NCBI GenBank assembly: GCA_030833605.1
Contig: JAURGV010000121.1
Span: 1 to 7,115, forward strand
Direction: 5' to 3'
DNA length: 7,115 nt
Source of the DNA: Rhodothermales bacterium
Lineage (GTDB): Bacteria > Bacteroidota > Rhodothermia > Rhodothermales > UBA10348
Under the pieces are notes generated by a model that was not told the DNA's origin, did not search any database, and saw only the letters and a program-made list of their open reading frames with translations. Below are positions 6,223 to 7,115 of this stretch, one piece after another. The translations under genes were made by a program, and so were the position numbers. Position 1 is the first letter of the stretch; each line of letters begins with the position of its first letter.

Positions 6223-6299
6223 CAGTACATCTCGTATCTTAAGGAGATTGACCTCACGCCATACCCTAACCGATCCCCGCTAAAGGACTTTTCTTCTGT

Positions 6300-7115
6300 A
6301 TGACCCAATTCACGCTGCTCCCCGATTTCGACGCTCCACCTGGAAAAACGACAGCCACCGACATCTTAGATGGGTTAAACGAAGTCCAACAAGAAGCGGT
6401 GGTCGCTGCTGATGGAGCGGTTCTCATTATCGCAGGTCCCGGGTCGGGGAAAACGCGCACATTGACCCACCGAATTGCTCATTTGTTAGCTACGGGAAAA
6501 GCGCGTCCTTGGGAAATTCTAGCGATCACCTTTACCAATAAGGCCGCCCGGGAAATGCGCGAACGCGTAATCGAATTGGTGGGCGAGGAAACGGGTCGAG
6601 GCATGGCACTTGGCACCTATCACTCCATGTTTGCGCGCCTTTTACGGGTTGAAGCCGATCGAATTGGATACACCAAAGACTTCACCATTTACGATTCCGA
6701 CGACAGTCAGCGTGTCATTAAGGACTTGATGAATCGCTACGGAATGGATCCGACACAGGTGAAGCCGCGACCCGTTCAACACGCGATTTCGAGTGCCAAA
6801 AATAAAATGATGTCGGTAGCGGAGTTTACCCAAACCGCTTCGACGCCTGCACAGGTTCGCGCTGCAGAGCTATTTCAGCCCTATTTGGATGAGCTACGCA
6901 CGGCGAATGCGATGGATTTTGACGATTTGCTCCTCAAACCCATTCAATTGTTTGAAAACCATCCGGACGTGCTTGAAAAGTATCAAAGTCGATGGAAATA
7001 CATCCATATTGATGAATACCAGGATACCAATAAGGCACAATATCGACTAGCCCGTTTGCTAGCGCGGAAAAACGGCAACCTATGTGTTGTAGGGGACGAT
7101 GCGCAGAGTATTTAT
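6300..7115 (+). CDS. uvrD: UvrD/PcrA-type ATP-dependent DNA helicase, N-terminal part
   Basis: These are the first 272 codons of a superfamily 1A 3'-5' DNA helicase acting in DNA repair and replication restart; the gene runs off the right edge. Domains 1A and 1B are present with all expected motifs: Q motif LNEVQQEAV (26-34), Walker A AGPGSGKT (45-52), motif Ia TFTNKAAREMRERV (77-90), motif Ib GTYHSM (105-110), Walker B/motif II DEYQDTN (238-244) and motif III VVGDDAQSIY (263-272). A full UvrD or PcrA is about 700-780 residues, so over half is missing and UvrD, PcrA and Rep cannot be separated with confidence. The Ala in GDDAQSIY is common in Bacteroidota homologues. ATG 6300 is the first start after an in-frame TAA (6267-6269); AGGA (6284-6287) lies 12 bases upstream, a rather long spacing. 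Confidence 0.95.
   Translation, partial: MTQFTLLPDFDAPPGKTTATDILDGLNEVQQEAVVAADGAVLIIAGPGSGKTRTLTHRIAHLLATGKARPWEILAITFTNKAAREMRERVIELVGEETGRGMALGTYHSMFARLLRVEADRIGYTKDFTIYDSDDSQRVIKDLMNRYGMDPTQVKPRPVQHAISSAKNKMMSVAEFTQTASTPAQVRAAELFQPYLDELRTANAMDFDDLLLKPIQLFENHPDVLEKYQSRWKYIHIDEYQDTNKAQYRLARLLARKNGNLCVVGDDAQSIY

Noticed and set aside
6339..6356. PGKTT near residue 14-18 of the helicase, resembling a P-loop fragment
   Set aside because: It lacks the upstream Gly of a Walker A motif and the genuine Walker A (AGPGSGKT) follows at 45-52.

Overview
The window looks like ordinary chromosomal DNA from a Gram-negative bacterium of the Bacteroidota/Rhodothermota/Balneolota kind. The evidence is: a FabI tail of the type common in that group; a UvrD-type helicase whose motif III reads GDDAQSIY rather than GDDDQSIY; few clear Shine-Dalgarno sequences; and envelope proteins (periplasmic L,D-transpeptidase, lipoprotein) that imply an outer membrane. 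The lineage is an inference from motifs, not from a database search. Base composition looks even, near 50% GC, and I saw no insertion sequence, integrase, tRNA, rRNA or CRISPR array. No gap between genes exceeds about 155 bases.

Left part, + strand (1-4815): the 3' end of fabI (enoyl-ACP reductase); a HAD phosphatase that overlaps or abuts it and seems to use a non-standard start codon; an exported L,D-transpeptidase with an SH3-like domain, whose signal-peptide region carries a 24-base direct repeat; a full-length NfeD (ClpP-like serine protease plus membrane helices plus OB domain) joined to the transpeptidase by an ATGA overlap; a short NfeD paralogue resembling only the C-terminal part of the first; and a predicted lipoprotein ending in a TonB C-terminal-like domain.

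Right part: a concentrative nucleoside transporter (NupC/CNT family) on the - strand (4826-6145), convergent with the lipoprotein gene with only 10 bases between the stops. It is divergent from the N-terminal 272 codons of a UvrD/PcrA-type DNA helicase (+ strand, 6300 to the window end), across a 154-base promoter region.

Working together: the transpeptidase, the two NfeD proteins and the lipoprotein form a same-strand cell-envelope cluster (peptidoglycan cross-linking, membrane proteolysis/quality control, periplasmic or outer-membrane function). fabI fits the theme through membrane lipid synthesis, but the HAD enzyme's substrate is unknown. nupC and the helicase are separate units. I do not see a clearly new system. 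The points most worth a second look are the start of the HAD gene, the repeated and palindromic 5' end of the transpeptidase gene, the NfeD pair with no SPFH partner in view, and the TonB-like domain on a lipoprotein.
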